Assembly (NCBI GenBank): GCA_023443765.1
Contig: JAEZTA010000151.1
Span: 1-36,539 of the forward strand
Direction: 5' to 3'
Length of the DNA: 36,539 bases
From: Bacteroidota bacterium
Lineage (GTDB): Bacteria; Bacteroidota; Bacteroidia; Bacteroidales; Rikenellaceae
The position numbers were made by a program, and so were the translations under genes. This document shows, one piece after another, positions 5,452 through 13,317 of the stretch. Below the pieces are notes generated by a model. It did no database searches. It was not told where the DNA came from and was given only the letters and a program-made list of their open reading frames with translations. Position 1 is the stretch's first letter; each line of letters begins with the position of its first letter.

Positions 5452-8049
5452 TTAGTTCGCAAACGTCAGCCCATCCTTCCCGGCGTCGATCGAGATCGGC
5501 TTGCTGCGGTCGACCTCGCCCGCAAGAATCCGCTTCGAAAGGTCGTTGACCACGTAGCGCTGGATGACACGCTTCACAGGGCGTGCTCCGTAGAGCGGAT
5601 CGTAACCCGCGGCGGCAATCCATTCGCGCGCCTTGTCGCTGTACTCCAGGCTGATGCCGTTCTCCGAAAGCATCTTGCGCACGATACCCAGCTGGATGTC
5701 GACAATGCGTTCGATGTCCTTGTGCGTCAGCGGTTCGAACATCACGATCTCGTCGATACGGTTCAGGAACTCCGGTTTGAGCTGCTGTTTCAGCAGGTCG
5801 ATCACCGCCAGGCGGGTCCGCTCGACCACCTCTTCGGACAGTTTCTTGCCGTTGAACGCCTCGGCGAAATTCTCCTGGATCACCTGCGATCCCATGTTCG
5901 AGGTCATGATGATGATCGTATTGCGGAAGTCCACCGTGCGGCCCTTGTTGTCGGTCAGGCGACCGTCGTCGAGCACCTGCAGCAGGATGTTGAAGACATC
6001 GGGATGCGCCTTCTCGATCTCGTCGAGCAGCACGACCGAATAGGGCTTGCGGCGCACAGCTTCGGTGAGCTGGCCGCCCTCGTCGTAACCGACGTATCCC
6101 GGAGGCGCTCCGACGAGCCGCGACACGGCGTGCCGCTCCTGGTATTCGCTCATGTCGATACGCGTCATCATCTGGTCGTCGTTGAACAGGAACTCCGCGA
6201 GCGCCTTGGCCAGCTCGGTCTTGCCGACACCCGTTGTTCCGAGGAAGATGAACGAGCCGATCGGCTTGCGAGGGTCGTTCAGCCCGGCGCGCGAACGCCG
6301 TACGGCATCGGAAATGGCCGCGATAGCCTGCTCCTGCCCGATGACGCGCTTGTGCAGTTCGTCCTCCATGTGCAGCAGTTTTTCGCGCTCCGAAGCCAGC
6401 ATGCGCGTCACGGGAATGCCCGTCCAGCGCGACACCACTTCAGCGACATCCTGCGCATCGACCTCCTCCTTGATCATCGAACCGCTGGCCGAAGCGAGTT
6501 TGTACTCCTCCTGGAAAGCGGCGATCTCCTTCTCGGCCTCCTGAATCTTGCCGTAACGGATTTCGGCCACCTTGCCGTAATCGCCCTGGCGTTCGGCCTG
6601 CTGGGCCTCGATCTTCAGGTGCTCGATTTTATCCTTATTTTCCTGAATTTTCCTGAGCAAATCGCGCTGGCCCTGCCACTTGGCGCGCATCTCGGCGTCA
6701 CGGGCCTTCAACTCCTCGATCTCCTTCGTCAGCAGCGCCACGCGTTCCTTATCCTTCTCGCGGCGGATGGCCTCGCGCTCGATTTCGAGTTGGCGCACCC
6801 GGCGGTCGAGCGTATCGATCTCCTCGGGCACGGAGTTCATCTCCAGGCGCAGCCGCGAGGCAGCCTCGTCCACGAGGTCGATGGCCTTGTCGGGCAGGAA
6901 CCGCGAGGTGATGTAACGCGTCGAGAGTTCGACGGCCGCCACGATGGCCTCGTCCTTGATCCGCACCTGGTGGTGGTTCTCGTAACGCTCTTTCAGACCG
7001 CGGAGGATCGAAATGGCGTCCTCATGCGTAGGCTCGTCGACCATCACCTTCTGGAAACGGCGTTCGAGGGCCTTGTCCTGCTCGAAGTATTTCTGGAACT
7101 CGTCGAGCGTCGTAGCGCCGATGGTCCGCAGTTCACCGCGCGCAAGGGCCGGTTTGAGGATGTTCGCGGCATCCATTGCACCCGACGACTTGCCGGCGCC
7201 GACCAGCGTATGGATTTCGTCGATGAAGAGCAGGATTTCGCCCTCGCTCGAAGTCACCTCCTGCACGACGGCTTTCAGGCGTTCCTCGAATTCGCCCTGG
7301 TATTTGGCCCCGGCGATCAGGGCGCCCATGTCCAGCGAGTAGATGACCTTCGATTTTAGGTTCTCGGGCACGTCGCCGTCGATGATACGCCGCGCAATCC
7401 CCTCGGCGATAGCGGTCTTACCTACACCCGCCTCACCCACGAGGATCGGGTTGTTCTTCGTGCGCCGCGAGAGGATTTGCAGTACACGGCGAATCTCCTC
7501 GTCACGGCCGATGACCGGATCGAGTTTGCCGCTCCGGGCCTGCTCGTTCAGGTTGATGGCATACTTGCCCAGCGCATCGAACTGCTGCTCGGAGGTCTGC
7601 GAATCGACCGTAGCTCCCTTGCGGAAGGTGCGGATCGCTTCGACCAACTCCTTCTCCGTTGCGCCGTTACGCTTGAGAATGTCGGCGGACTGCCCGCGCT
7701 CGGACACAAGGCCCAGCAACAGGTGTTCGACCGAAGCGTATTTGTCGCCGAAGTTTTTCGTGAAATCGACGGCCCGCTGGATCACCTTCGAGGTGTCCTG
7801 CGCAAAGAACTGCTCGCCGCCTCCCTCGACGCGCGGCAGCGAACCCACGGCCCGCTCGACCTCGTCGCGCAGGGTACGCGCATTCACGCCCACACGTCCC
7901 AGAAGGAACGTCGAAAGCGAATCGTCCTCGCGGACCAGCACCGCGAGCAGATGAAGCGGCTCGACAGCCTGCTGTCCCCGCTCCCGCGCCAGGTTGAGCG
8001 CTGCCTGCAACGCCTCCTGCGCTTTAATAGTTAACGTGTTGATGTTCAT
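5452..8049 (-). CDS. clpB: ATP-dependent disaggregase ClpB
   Basis: 865 aa, full length for ClpB, the Hsp100 ring chaperone that pulls polypeptides out of aggregates with DnaK. N-terminal Clp repeat domain at 1-145. First AAA+ module with Walker A GEAGVGKT (205-212), pore loop YQGE (250-253) and Walker B LLFIDE (273-278). A long charged coiled-coil M-domain spans about 400-525; this DnaK-contacting insert separates ClpB from ClpA/ClpC. Second AAA+ module has Walker A GTTGVGKT (604-611) and the pore motif GYVGYDEGG. Single gene, with a strong terminator downstream. Divergent from dnaX; a TGTCA-N5-TGACA inverted repeat lies 78 bases upstream and could be a stress operator, though I know of no assigned regulator. 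Confidence 0.97.
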   Translation of the reverse strand: MNINTLTIKAQEALQAALNLARERGQQAVEPLHLLAVLVREDDSLSTFLLGRVGVNARTLRDEVERAVGSLPRVEGGGEQFFAQDTSKVIQRAVDFTKNFGDKYASVEHLLLGLVSERGQSADILKRNGATEKELVEAIRTFRKGATVDSQTSEQQFDALGKYAINLNEQARSGKLDPVIGRDEEIRRVLQILSRRTKNNPILVGEAGVGKTAIAEGIARRIIDGDVPENLKSKVIYSLDMGALIAGAKYQGEFEERLKAVVQEVTSSEGEILLFIDEIHTLVGAGKSSGAMDAANILKPALARGELRTIGATTLDEFQKYFEQDKALERRFQKVMVDEPTHEDAISILRGLKERYENHHQVRIKDEAIVAAVELSTRYITSRFLPDKAIDLVDEAASRLRLEMNSVPEEIDTLDRRVRQLEIEREAIRREKDKERVALLTKEIEELKARDAEMRAKWQGQRDLLRKIQENKDKIEHLKIEAQQAERQGDYGKVAEIRYGKIQEAEKEIAAFQEEYKLASASGSMIKEEVDAQDVAEVVSRWTGIPVTRMLASEREKLLHMEDELHKRVIGQEQAIAAISDAVRRSRAGLNDPRKPIGSFIFLGTTGVGKTELAKALAEFLFNDDQMMTRIDMSEYQERHAVSRLVGAPPGYVGYDEGGQLTEAVRRKPYSVVLLDEIEKAHPDVFNILLQVLDDGRLTDNKGRTVDFRNTIIIMTSNMGSQVIQENFAEAFNGKKLSEEVVERTRLAVIDLLKQQLKPEFLNRIDEIVMFEPLTHKDIERIVDIQLGIVRKMLSENGISLEYSDKAREWIAAAGYDPLYGARPVKRVIQRYVVNDLSKRILAGEVDRSKPISIDAGKDGLTFAN

Positions 8050-8079
8050 AGTATGTGTTTTTTAGAATTATCGCTATAC

Positions 8080-8091
8080 GAATACGTATTC
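8080..8091. repeat. 12-bp perfect palindrome upstream of clpB
   Basis: GAATACGTATTC is its own reverse complement and lies 31 bases before the clpB start codon, within the expected core promoter or early leader. Possible operator; no matching regulator is identified. Confidence 0.4.
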
Positions 8092-8126
8092 AGCAAAACA
8101 CCTGCCAACCCGGGATTTACGCCAGA

Positions 8127-8156
8127 GTGTCATTTTCTGACACAAATGATCTGACA
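8127..8156. promoter_or_regulatory. TGTCA/TGACA inverted and direct repeats (candidate operator)
   Basis: GTGTCA (8127-8132), five bases, TGACAC (8138-8143) form a perfect 6-bp-arm inverted repeat. TGACA recurs at 8152-8156 and TGAC at 8170-8173. Lies between divergent clpB and dnaX; more likely to control the stress gene clpB, by inference only. It is not a CIRCE element. Confidence 0.45.
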
Positions 8157-8196
8157 AAAGCCGCCAAAATGACGGGTTGCGAAACGGAATAATTTT

Positions 8197-8224
8197 GAAT
8201 TATGAATCATGAATTATGAATTAT
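8197..8224. repeat. four tandem heptamers GAATTAT upstream of dnaX
   Basis: Units GAATTAT, GAATCAT, GAATTAT, GAATTAT run head to tail without gaps, ending five bases before the dnaX -7 box. They occupy the place where a -33 element would sit. Such short tandem heptamers can change copy number by slippage. Confidence 0.8.
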
Positions 8225-8228
8225 TCGC

Positions 8229-8236
8229 TATCTTTG
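8229..8236 (+). promoter_or_regulatory. dnaX -7 box, predicted leaderless
   Basis: TATCTTTG fits TAnnTTTG and ends seven bases before the ATG at 8244. No good -33 element is seen; the AT-rich heptamer array lies in its place. Confidence 0.65.
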
Positions 8237-8243
8237 CATCACT

Positions 8244-10124
8244 ATGAGTGATTTCATCGTCAGCGCACGCAAATACCGCCCCGCGACCTTCCGTTCGGTC
8301 GTCGGGCAGAAACATATCACCTCGACGCTCCAGAACGCCATCGAGCGCGGCCAGTTGGCCCACGCCTACCTCTTCTGCGGTCCCCGCGGCGTAGGCAAGA
8401 CCACCTGTGCCCGCATCTTCGCCAAGGCCATCAACTGCCTTGCGCCCAGCGGTGCCGAGGCCTGCAACGAATGTGAATCGTGCCGTTCGTTCAACGAGGG
8501 ACGGTCGCTCAACATTCACGAGCTGGACGCCGCGTCGAACAACTCGGTGGAGGACATCCGCACGTTGATCGAGCAGGTGCGCATCATCCCGCAGGTGGGG
8601 CGTTACTCGGTGTTCATCATCGACGAGGTCCACATGCTCTCGGCCGCGGCCTTCAACGCCTTCCTCAAAACGCTTGAAGAGCCGCCCGCCCACGCCATCT
8701 TCATCCTGGCGACAACCGAGAAGCACAAGATCATTCCGACCATCCTCTCGCGCTGCCAGATCTACGATTTCAACCGCATCCGCGTCGAGGATTCCGTCGA
8801 ATACCTCAAATACATCGCCTCGCAGGAGGGCATCACTGCCGACGAAGAGTCGCTGAACCTGATCGCCCAGAAAGCCGACGGCGGTATGCGCGACGCATTG
8901 TCGATGTTCGACAAGGCCGTATCGTTCTGCGGCATGGCGCTCGACTACCGCAACGTGGCCCAGACGCTGAACGTCCTGGACTACGACACCTATTTCGGCG
9001 TCACGGAGATGCTGCTCGCAGGCAACTACGTCGATGTGCTGGTCACCTTCGACTCGGTATTGTCGAAAGGTTTCTCGGGCCAGACCTTCATGGCGGGCAT
9101 GAACCGCCACATGCGTGACCTGTTGATGGCCAAGCGTCCCGAGACGCTGCGGCTGATCGAAATGACCGGAACACTGCTCGAACGATACCGGACGCAGGCG
9201 GGCGCCTGCAGTGTCGAGTTCCTGTTCGGAGCCATCTCCGTTCTGACGGAGCTCGACGGGAAGATCCGGCAATCGTCGAACCAGCGATTGCTTGTCGAGC
9301 TGGGTCTGATGAAAATCGCGGGGCTCGGCCAAAAAAAAAATGACACCCTGACATCTTCCGGGGAGTATCCGCTTCCCGAACTGACACCCCGTACAGCGGC
9401 AACGACCGCTCCGGCAGCACCTGCGGCCCCCGCGCCCACGGCACAACCGCAGGCAGCCCCGGCAGTCGCCCCCGTTCCGGCAGCAACGCCTGCTCCGTCC
9501 GTCCCGCAGCAACCCGCTGCGGTTCAGCCTGAGCCGGTCGCCGCGCCCGCTACCCCGCCCCCTGCGGCAGAGCCGCGCGAAGCAGCACCGGCACAGCCCG
9601 CTGCCGCTCCGGCTGCGCAAGCCGAGGCGCCGAAACCAGCTCCCCAGCCCGTCCGGCGGCCGCTGATCTCGGGAACGTCCCTTTCGGAACTGCTCGCCTC
9701 GGCCAGCGGCGATCCGGACGAAGAGTCCGCAGAGGACGAATTGTCCGAGCCGGAAGCCGTGGCGATCGACCCCGAGTGCGAACGGAAACTGGTGCGCTCC
9801 CGGGAGAAGATCCTGAACCTCATCAAGGAGCGACGGCCGCGGTTCGTCCCGGCCTTCGAGCTGATGACCGTGCGGGACAACACGATTTCGCTGAGCGTGC
9901 CGACGAGCGAACTGCGCGAGGAGATTCTCCGCAGTAAGACGGGCATGCTGATGCGTATCGCCGAACTGGCGGACATCACGGGAGCGATCGAACTGGAAGT
10001 CGTCGTCAACGAGCAGATACGGGCCGCCCGCCCGATCAAACTCGAAGACCGGGTGAAACACATGACGGAGAAAAACCCGCTGATCGCGGAACTCCGCCAG
10101 GCGTTGGATTTGGAAGTAGAATAG
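8244..10124 (+). CDS. dnaX: DNA polymerase III tau/gamma subunit
   Basis: 626 aa clamp-loader ATPase that loads the sliding clamp and, as tau, couples polymerases to the helicase. Domain I has Walker A GPRGVGKT (46-53), a zinc site with Cys65, Cys74, Cys77 and Cys80, and Walker B with IIDEVH (125-130); the SRC motif follows near 170. Domains II-III end near residue 362. An Ala/Pro-rich linker (about 380-475) leads to the tau-specific C-terminal part (about 500-626). A run of ten A residues at 9331-9340 falls exactly at the domain III/IV junction, with stops close behind in both other frames; this predicts a truncated gamma form of about 366 aa by slippage. Start at 8244 agrees with the family N terminus and the promoter box. 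Confidence 0.97.
   Translation: MSDFIVSARKYRPATFRSVVGQKHITSTLQNAIERGQLAHAYLFCGPRGVGKTTCARIFAKAINCLAPSGAEACNECESCRSFNEGRSLNIHELDAASNNSVEDIRTLIEQVRIIPQVGRYSVFIIDEVHMLSAAAFNAFLKTLEEPPAHAIFILATTEKHKIIPTILSRCQIYDFNRIRVEDSVEYLKYIASQEGITADEESLNLIAQKADGGMRDALSMFDKAVSFCGMALDYRNVAQTLNVLDYDTYFGVTEMLLAGNYVDVLVTFDSVLSKGFSGQTFMAGMNRHMRDLLMAKRPETLRLIEMTGTLLERYRTQAGACSVEFLFGAISVLTELDGKIRQSSNQRLLVELGLMKIAGLGQKKNDTLTSSGEYPLPELTPRTAATTAPAAPAAPAPTAQPQAAPAVAPVPAATPAPSVPQQPAAVQPEPVAAPATPPPAAEPREAAPAQPAAAPAAQAEAPKPAPQPVRRPLISGTSLSELLASASGDPDEESAEDELSEPEAVAIDPECERKLVRSREKILNLIKERRPRFVPAFELMTVRDNTISLSVPTSELREEILRSKTGMLMRIAELADITGAIELEVVVNEQIRAARPIKLEDRVKHMTEKNPLIAELRQALDLEVE
9331..9378 (+). promoter_or_regulatory. 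dnaX slippery A10 run with downstream hairpin (programmed frameshift/slippage site)
   Basis: In frame 0 the run reads C-AAA-AAA-AAT-GAC after CA; the heptamer A-AAA-AAA (9332-9338) is in the phase needed for -1 slippage. The -1 frame stops at TGA 9341-9343, the +1 frame at TGA 9349-9351. Products would be 366 or 368 residues. A stem of CGGGGAG (9359-9365) with CTTCCCG (9372-9378), one G-T pair, lies 18 bases downstream and may stimulate it. A similar run drives transcriptional slippage in Thermus dnaX; Escherichia coli uses ribosomal frameshifting. Confidence 0.75.
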
Positions 10125-10128
10125 TAGT

Positions 10129-10160
10129 CCGCCCGCTCAGGAAGCGGGATTTATGGGCGG
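10129..10160 (+). terminator. GC-rich hairpins after dnaX (weak terminator or attenuator)
   Basis: CCCGCT (10132-10137) can pair with AGCGGG (10143-10148). Alternatively CCGCCC (10129-10134) pairs with GGGCGG (10155-10160). No T-tract follows, so termination is doubtful; tyrS starts 73 bases further on. Confidence 0.35.
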
Positions 10161-10232
10161 CAGAATGTTGTGTGAGGTAAAATCACCATCTGCGCCCGAA
10201 AGGAAAGTAATTGAAAGAATAGGAAAAATAAC

Positions 10233-11531
10233 ATGTCAACAAAGAATTTCATCGAAGAACTCGAATGGCGCGGCATGGTCCACACGATCATGCCCGGCGC
10301 GAAGGAACAACTCGAAAAAGAGCTGACGACGGCTTACCTGGGCATCGACCCCACGGCCGACTCGCTGCATATCGGCCACCTGGTGGGCGTGATGATCCTC
10401 AAGCATTTCCAGATGTGCGGCCACCGTCCGCTGGCCCTCATCGGCGGTGCGACGGGTATGATCGGCGACCCCTCGGGCAAGTCGCAGGAGCGCAACCTGC
10501 TCGACGAAACGACGCTGCGCCACAACCAGGAGGCGATCAAACGCCAGCTGGCAAAACTGCTCGACTTCGAATCGGACGCTCCGAACGCGGCACAGATGGT
10601 CAACAACTACGACTGGATGAAGGAATTCACGTTCCTCGATTTCATCCGCGACATCGGCAAGTGTATCACCGTCAACTACATGATGGCCAAGGATTCGGTC
10701 AAGAAGCGTTTCAACGGCGAGGGCGACGGCATGTCGTTCACCGAGTTCACCTATCAGTTGGTACAGGGCTACGACTTCCTGCACCTCTACGAGACGATGA
10801 ACTGCAAAATCCAGCTGGGAGGCGCCGACCAGTGGGGCAACATCACGACCGGCACGGAGCTGATCCGCCGCAAGCTGGGTTCCGAGGCAGAGGCCTTCGG
10901 CATCACCTGCACGCTGATCACCAAGGCCGACGGCACGAAGTTCGGCAAGACCGAGGGCGGCAACGTATGGCTCGACCCGCGTTACACCTCGCCCTACAAG
11001 TTCTACCAGTTCTGGCTCAACGTCAGCGACGACGACGCCAAGCGTTACATCAAGATTTTCACGCTGCTGGACCGTGAGACCATCGACGCGCTCATTGCCG
11101 AGCACGACGCGGCTCCCCACCTGCGCGTATTGCAGAAGCGTCTGGCACAGGAGATCACGACGATGATCCACTCCAAAGAGGAGTACGAAAAGGCCGTCGA
11201 GGCCTCGGCGATCCTCTTCGGCGGAGCCACGTCGGAGGCTTTGCACCGTCTCGACGAGCAGACGCTGCTGCAGGTGTTCGAAGGCGTGCCGCAATACCGC
11301 ATCGCCCGCGCCGAACTGGGGCTGCCGTTCATCGACCTGTGCGCCGAGAGGAGCGACATCTTCCCCTCGAAAGGCGAATGCCGTAAGATGGTACAGGGCG
11401 GCGGCGTGTCGCTCAACAAGGAGAAAGTCGCCGACGCAATGCGTCCGGTGACCGAAGAGGACCTGATCGCGGGCAAATACCTGCTCGTGCAGAAAGGCAA
11501 GAAGAACTACTACCTCGTGATCGCCGAGTAG
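10233..11531 (+). CDS. tyrS: tyrosyl-tRNA synthetase
   Basis: 432 aa class I aminoacyl-tRNA synthetase charging tRNA-Tyr. Rossmann signature HIGH at residues 46-49 within DSLHIGHLVG; the KMSKS-equivalent loop is KFGKT at 236-240, the usual form in bacterial TyrRS. Tyrosine-binding QLGGADQWGN and the YQLVQGYDF helix are present. The C-terminal 75 residues form an S4-like RNA-binding domain (FPSKGECRKMVQGGGVSLN). No T-box or other leader riboswitch is visible before it. The stop codon is one base from the folB start, so the two genes are translationally close and probably form one unit. Confidence 0.97.
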   Translation: MSTKNFIEELEWRGMVHTIMPGAKEQLEKELTTAYLGIDPTADSLHIGHLVGVMILKHFQMCGHRPLALIGGATGMIGDPSGKSQERNLLDETTLRHNQEAIKRQLAKLLDFESDAPNAAQMVNNYDWMKEFTFLDFIRDIGKCITVNYMMAKDSVKKRFNGEGDGMSFTEFTYQLVQGYDFLHLYETMNCKIQLGGADQWGNITTGTELIRRKLGSEAEAFGITCTLITKADGTKFGKTEGGNVWLDPRYTSPYKFYQFWLNVSDDDAKRYIKIFTLLDRETIDALIAEHDAAPHLRVLQKRLAQEITTMIHSKEEYEKAVEASAILFGGATSEALHRLDEQTLLQVFEGVPQYRIARAELGLPFIDLCAERSDIFPSKGECRKMVQGGGVSLNKEKVADAMRPVTEEDLIAGKYLLVQKGKKNYYLVIAE

Positions 11532-11532
11532 G

Positions 11533-11886
11533 ATGGAATACCGCATCGTTCTCCAACGCATGGAGTTCCGGGCGCTGCATGGCTGCTACGAACTCGAACG
11601 AAAGGTCGGCAACCGCTTTACGGTCGACCTGGAAATCACGGCCGAACTGGGCAACGTGGCCGCCGAGGACAGCGTCGAACAGGCGGTCAACTACCTCACG
11701 GTCTACGAAGTCGTTTCGCTCCAGATGCGCATTACGCAACGCACGATCGAACGCGTGGCAATGAACATCATCGAAGCGGTTTACGCCTCTTTCCGGCAAG
11801 TCCGGCACGTAAAATGCACCGTCTCGAAACTGGCGCCCCCGCTCGGCGGCAAACTCGAAAAGGTAAGCGTCGTACTTGAGAAATAA
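11533..11886 (+). CDS. folB: dihydroneopterin aldolase
   Basis: 117 aa, the normal length. Converts 7,8-dihydroneopterin to 6-hydroxymethyl-7,8-dihydropterin and glycolaldehyde in folate synthesis; forms an octameric T-fold ring. Visible family features: N-terminal RIVLQRMEFRALHGCYELER containing the FxxxHGxxxxER pattern, the VNYLTVYEVV segment with conserved Tyr, and the C-terminal KLAPPLGG with the catalytic-region Lys-x-x-Pro-Pro. Starts one base after the tyrS stop. A very strong terminator follows immediately. Confidence 0.93.
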   Translation: MEYRIVLQRMEFRALHGCYELERKVGNRFTVDLEITAELGNVAAEDSVEQAVNYLTVYEVVSLQMRITQRTIERVAMNIIEAVYASFRQVRHVKCTVSKLAPPLGGKLEKVSVVLEK

Positions 11887-11923
11887 AAACACACGCGCAC
11901 GCATTGCGTGCGCGTGTGTTTTT
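11885..11923. terminator. 18-bp perfect terminator stem after folB
   Basis: The left arm at 11885-11902 (AAAAACACACGCGCACGC) pairs fully with 11906-11923, loop ATT. The right arm ends in TTTTT. Overlaps the end of the folB stop region and closes 14 bases before the transporter start. The stem core is alternating purine-pyrimidine. Confidence 0.92.
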
Positions 11924-11937
11924 CAAATAGGACCGAT

Positions 11938-13287
11938 ATGCATCATTCACACGGCCGCGCCACCCTGGGCGGCAAATTGAGCGCCGTACTCGTTGCGGCG
12001 GGAAGTTCCGTGGGACTGGGAAACATCTGGCGGTTCCCCTATGTCGCCGGTGACAACGGCGGCGGAGCCTTCCTGGTAATTTACATCCTCTGCGTCCTGC
12101 TGCTGGGACTCCCGATCATGGTGGCCGAATTTTCGGTCGGACGCGCCTCGCACCGCAATGCCGTAGGCGCCTACCGGGCGCTCGACCCCAAATGGAGTTT
12201 CCTGGGTTACAACGGCGTCGTGGCGGCGTTCCTGATCCTGGGCTTCTACTTCGTGGTTTCGGGATGGACCGCCGAATACATGGTCCACTCCGTAACGGGC
12301 AGCCTGGCCAAATACACCACCGCCGACGAGTACAAAAATGTCTTCGAGACCTTTATCCAAAACCCGTGGCGCCCCGTGGTTTACACCTCGCTCTTCGTGC
12401 TGGCCACGCATTTCGTGATCGCAATGGGCGTACAGAAAGGCATCGAACGTTCGGCCAAGGTGCTGATGCCGCTGCTGTTCATCATCCTGATCGCGTTGTC
12501 GATTCACTCGCTGCTGATGCCCGGCGGCGAAGAGGGCCTCCGGTTCCTTTTCAAGCCCGACTTCTCGAAGGTAGGCCCCTCGACGGTCCTCGTGGCGCTG
12601 GGACAGGCTTTCTTCTCGCTTTCGATCGGCATCGGCACGATGGTCACCTATGCCTCCTATTTCAAACCCGACACCAACCTGCGCCATACGGCGCTGAATG
12701 TCACAATCCTCGACACGCTGGTCGCCATACTGGCCGGCGTGGTGATCTTCCCGGCGGTTTTCAGCGTGGGCATCGAACCCTCGTCCGGCCCGTCGCTCGT
12801 GTTCATCACCCTGCCGGGCATCTTCAACTCAATGCCGCTGAGCATGGTCTGGTCGTCGGTATTCTTTCTGCTGCTGGTCGTTGCTGCACTTACCTCGACC
12901 ATCTCTTTACACGAAGTCATCACCGCCTACCTGCACGAAGAGTGGCACCTGAGCCGCAAAGGGGCTGCATGGGCCACGACGGGAGCCTGCATGGTGCTGG
13001 CAGCCGTGGCATCGCTGTCGCTGGGTGTGCTGGGCAACTGGCGCATCTTCGGGCTCAGCGTCTTCGACTCGCTCGACTTCCTCACCGCCAATATCCTGCT
13101 GCCCGCCGGCGGGTTCTTCACCTGCATCTTCGTCGGCTGGCGGCTTGACCAAAAGATCCTCAAAGCACAGATCAGCAACGACGGCACGCTGAAGTTCCGC
13201 ATCTACGGGGTCTTCATCTTCCTGCTGCGCTACGTCTGTCCGGCGGTACTGCTGCTCATCTTCCTGGATAACCTGGGACTCTTCTGA
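11938..13287 (+). CDS. sodium-dependent transporter, NSS (SNF) family
   Basis: 449 aa inner-membrane protein of the neurotransmitter:sodium symporter family, which imports amino acids with Na+. The signature AGSSVGLGNIWRFPYVAGDNGGGAF (broken by no gap, residues 21-45) covers the unwound part of TM1 that binds Na+ and substrate. About eleven to twelve hydrophobic spans can be counted, consistent with LeuT/MhsT-like proteins. An earlier in-frame GTG at 11908 lies inside the folB terminator, so ATG 11938 is chosen. Substrate cannot be assigned. The next gene starts 30 bases later. Confidence 0.9.
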   Translation: MHHSHGRATLGGKLSAVLVAAGSSVGLGNIWRFPYVAGDNGGGAFLVIYILCVLLLGLPIMVAEFSVGRASHRNAVGAYRALDPKWSFLGYNGVVAAFLILGFYFVVSGWTAEYMVHSVTGSLAKYTTADEYKNVFETFIQNPWRPVVYTSLFVLATHFVIAMGVQKGIERSAKVLMPLLFIILIALSIHSLLMPGGEEGLRFLFKPDFSKVGPSTVLVALGQAFFSLSIGIGTMVTYASYFKPDTNLRHTALNVTILDTLVAILAGVVIFPAVFSVGIEPSSGPSLVFITLPGIFNSMPLSMVWSSVFFLLLVVAALTSTISLHEVITAYLHEEWHLSRKGAAWATTGACMVLAAVASLSLGVLGNWRIFGLSVFDSLDFLTANILLPAGGFFTCIFVGWRLDQKILKAQISNDGTLKFRIYGVFIFLLRYVCPAVLLLIFLDNLGLF

Positions 13288-13317
13288 CACGCCTAACGTA
13301 TAACCCAAACTACTATC

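Noticed and set aside
8127..8143. CIRCE (HrcA) element
   Set aside because: The repeat arms are TGTCA/TGACA with a five-base spacer, not TTAGCACTC-N9-GAGTGCTAA.
11908..11937. Upstream GTG start of the NSS transporter
   Set aside because: It lies inside the folB terminator hairpin; ATG 11938 opens the conserved N terminus.
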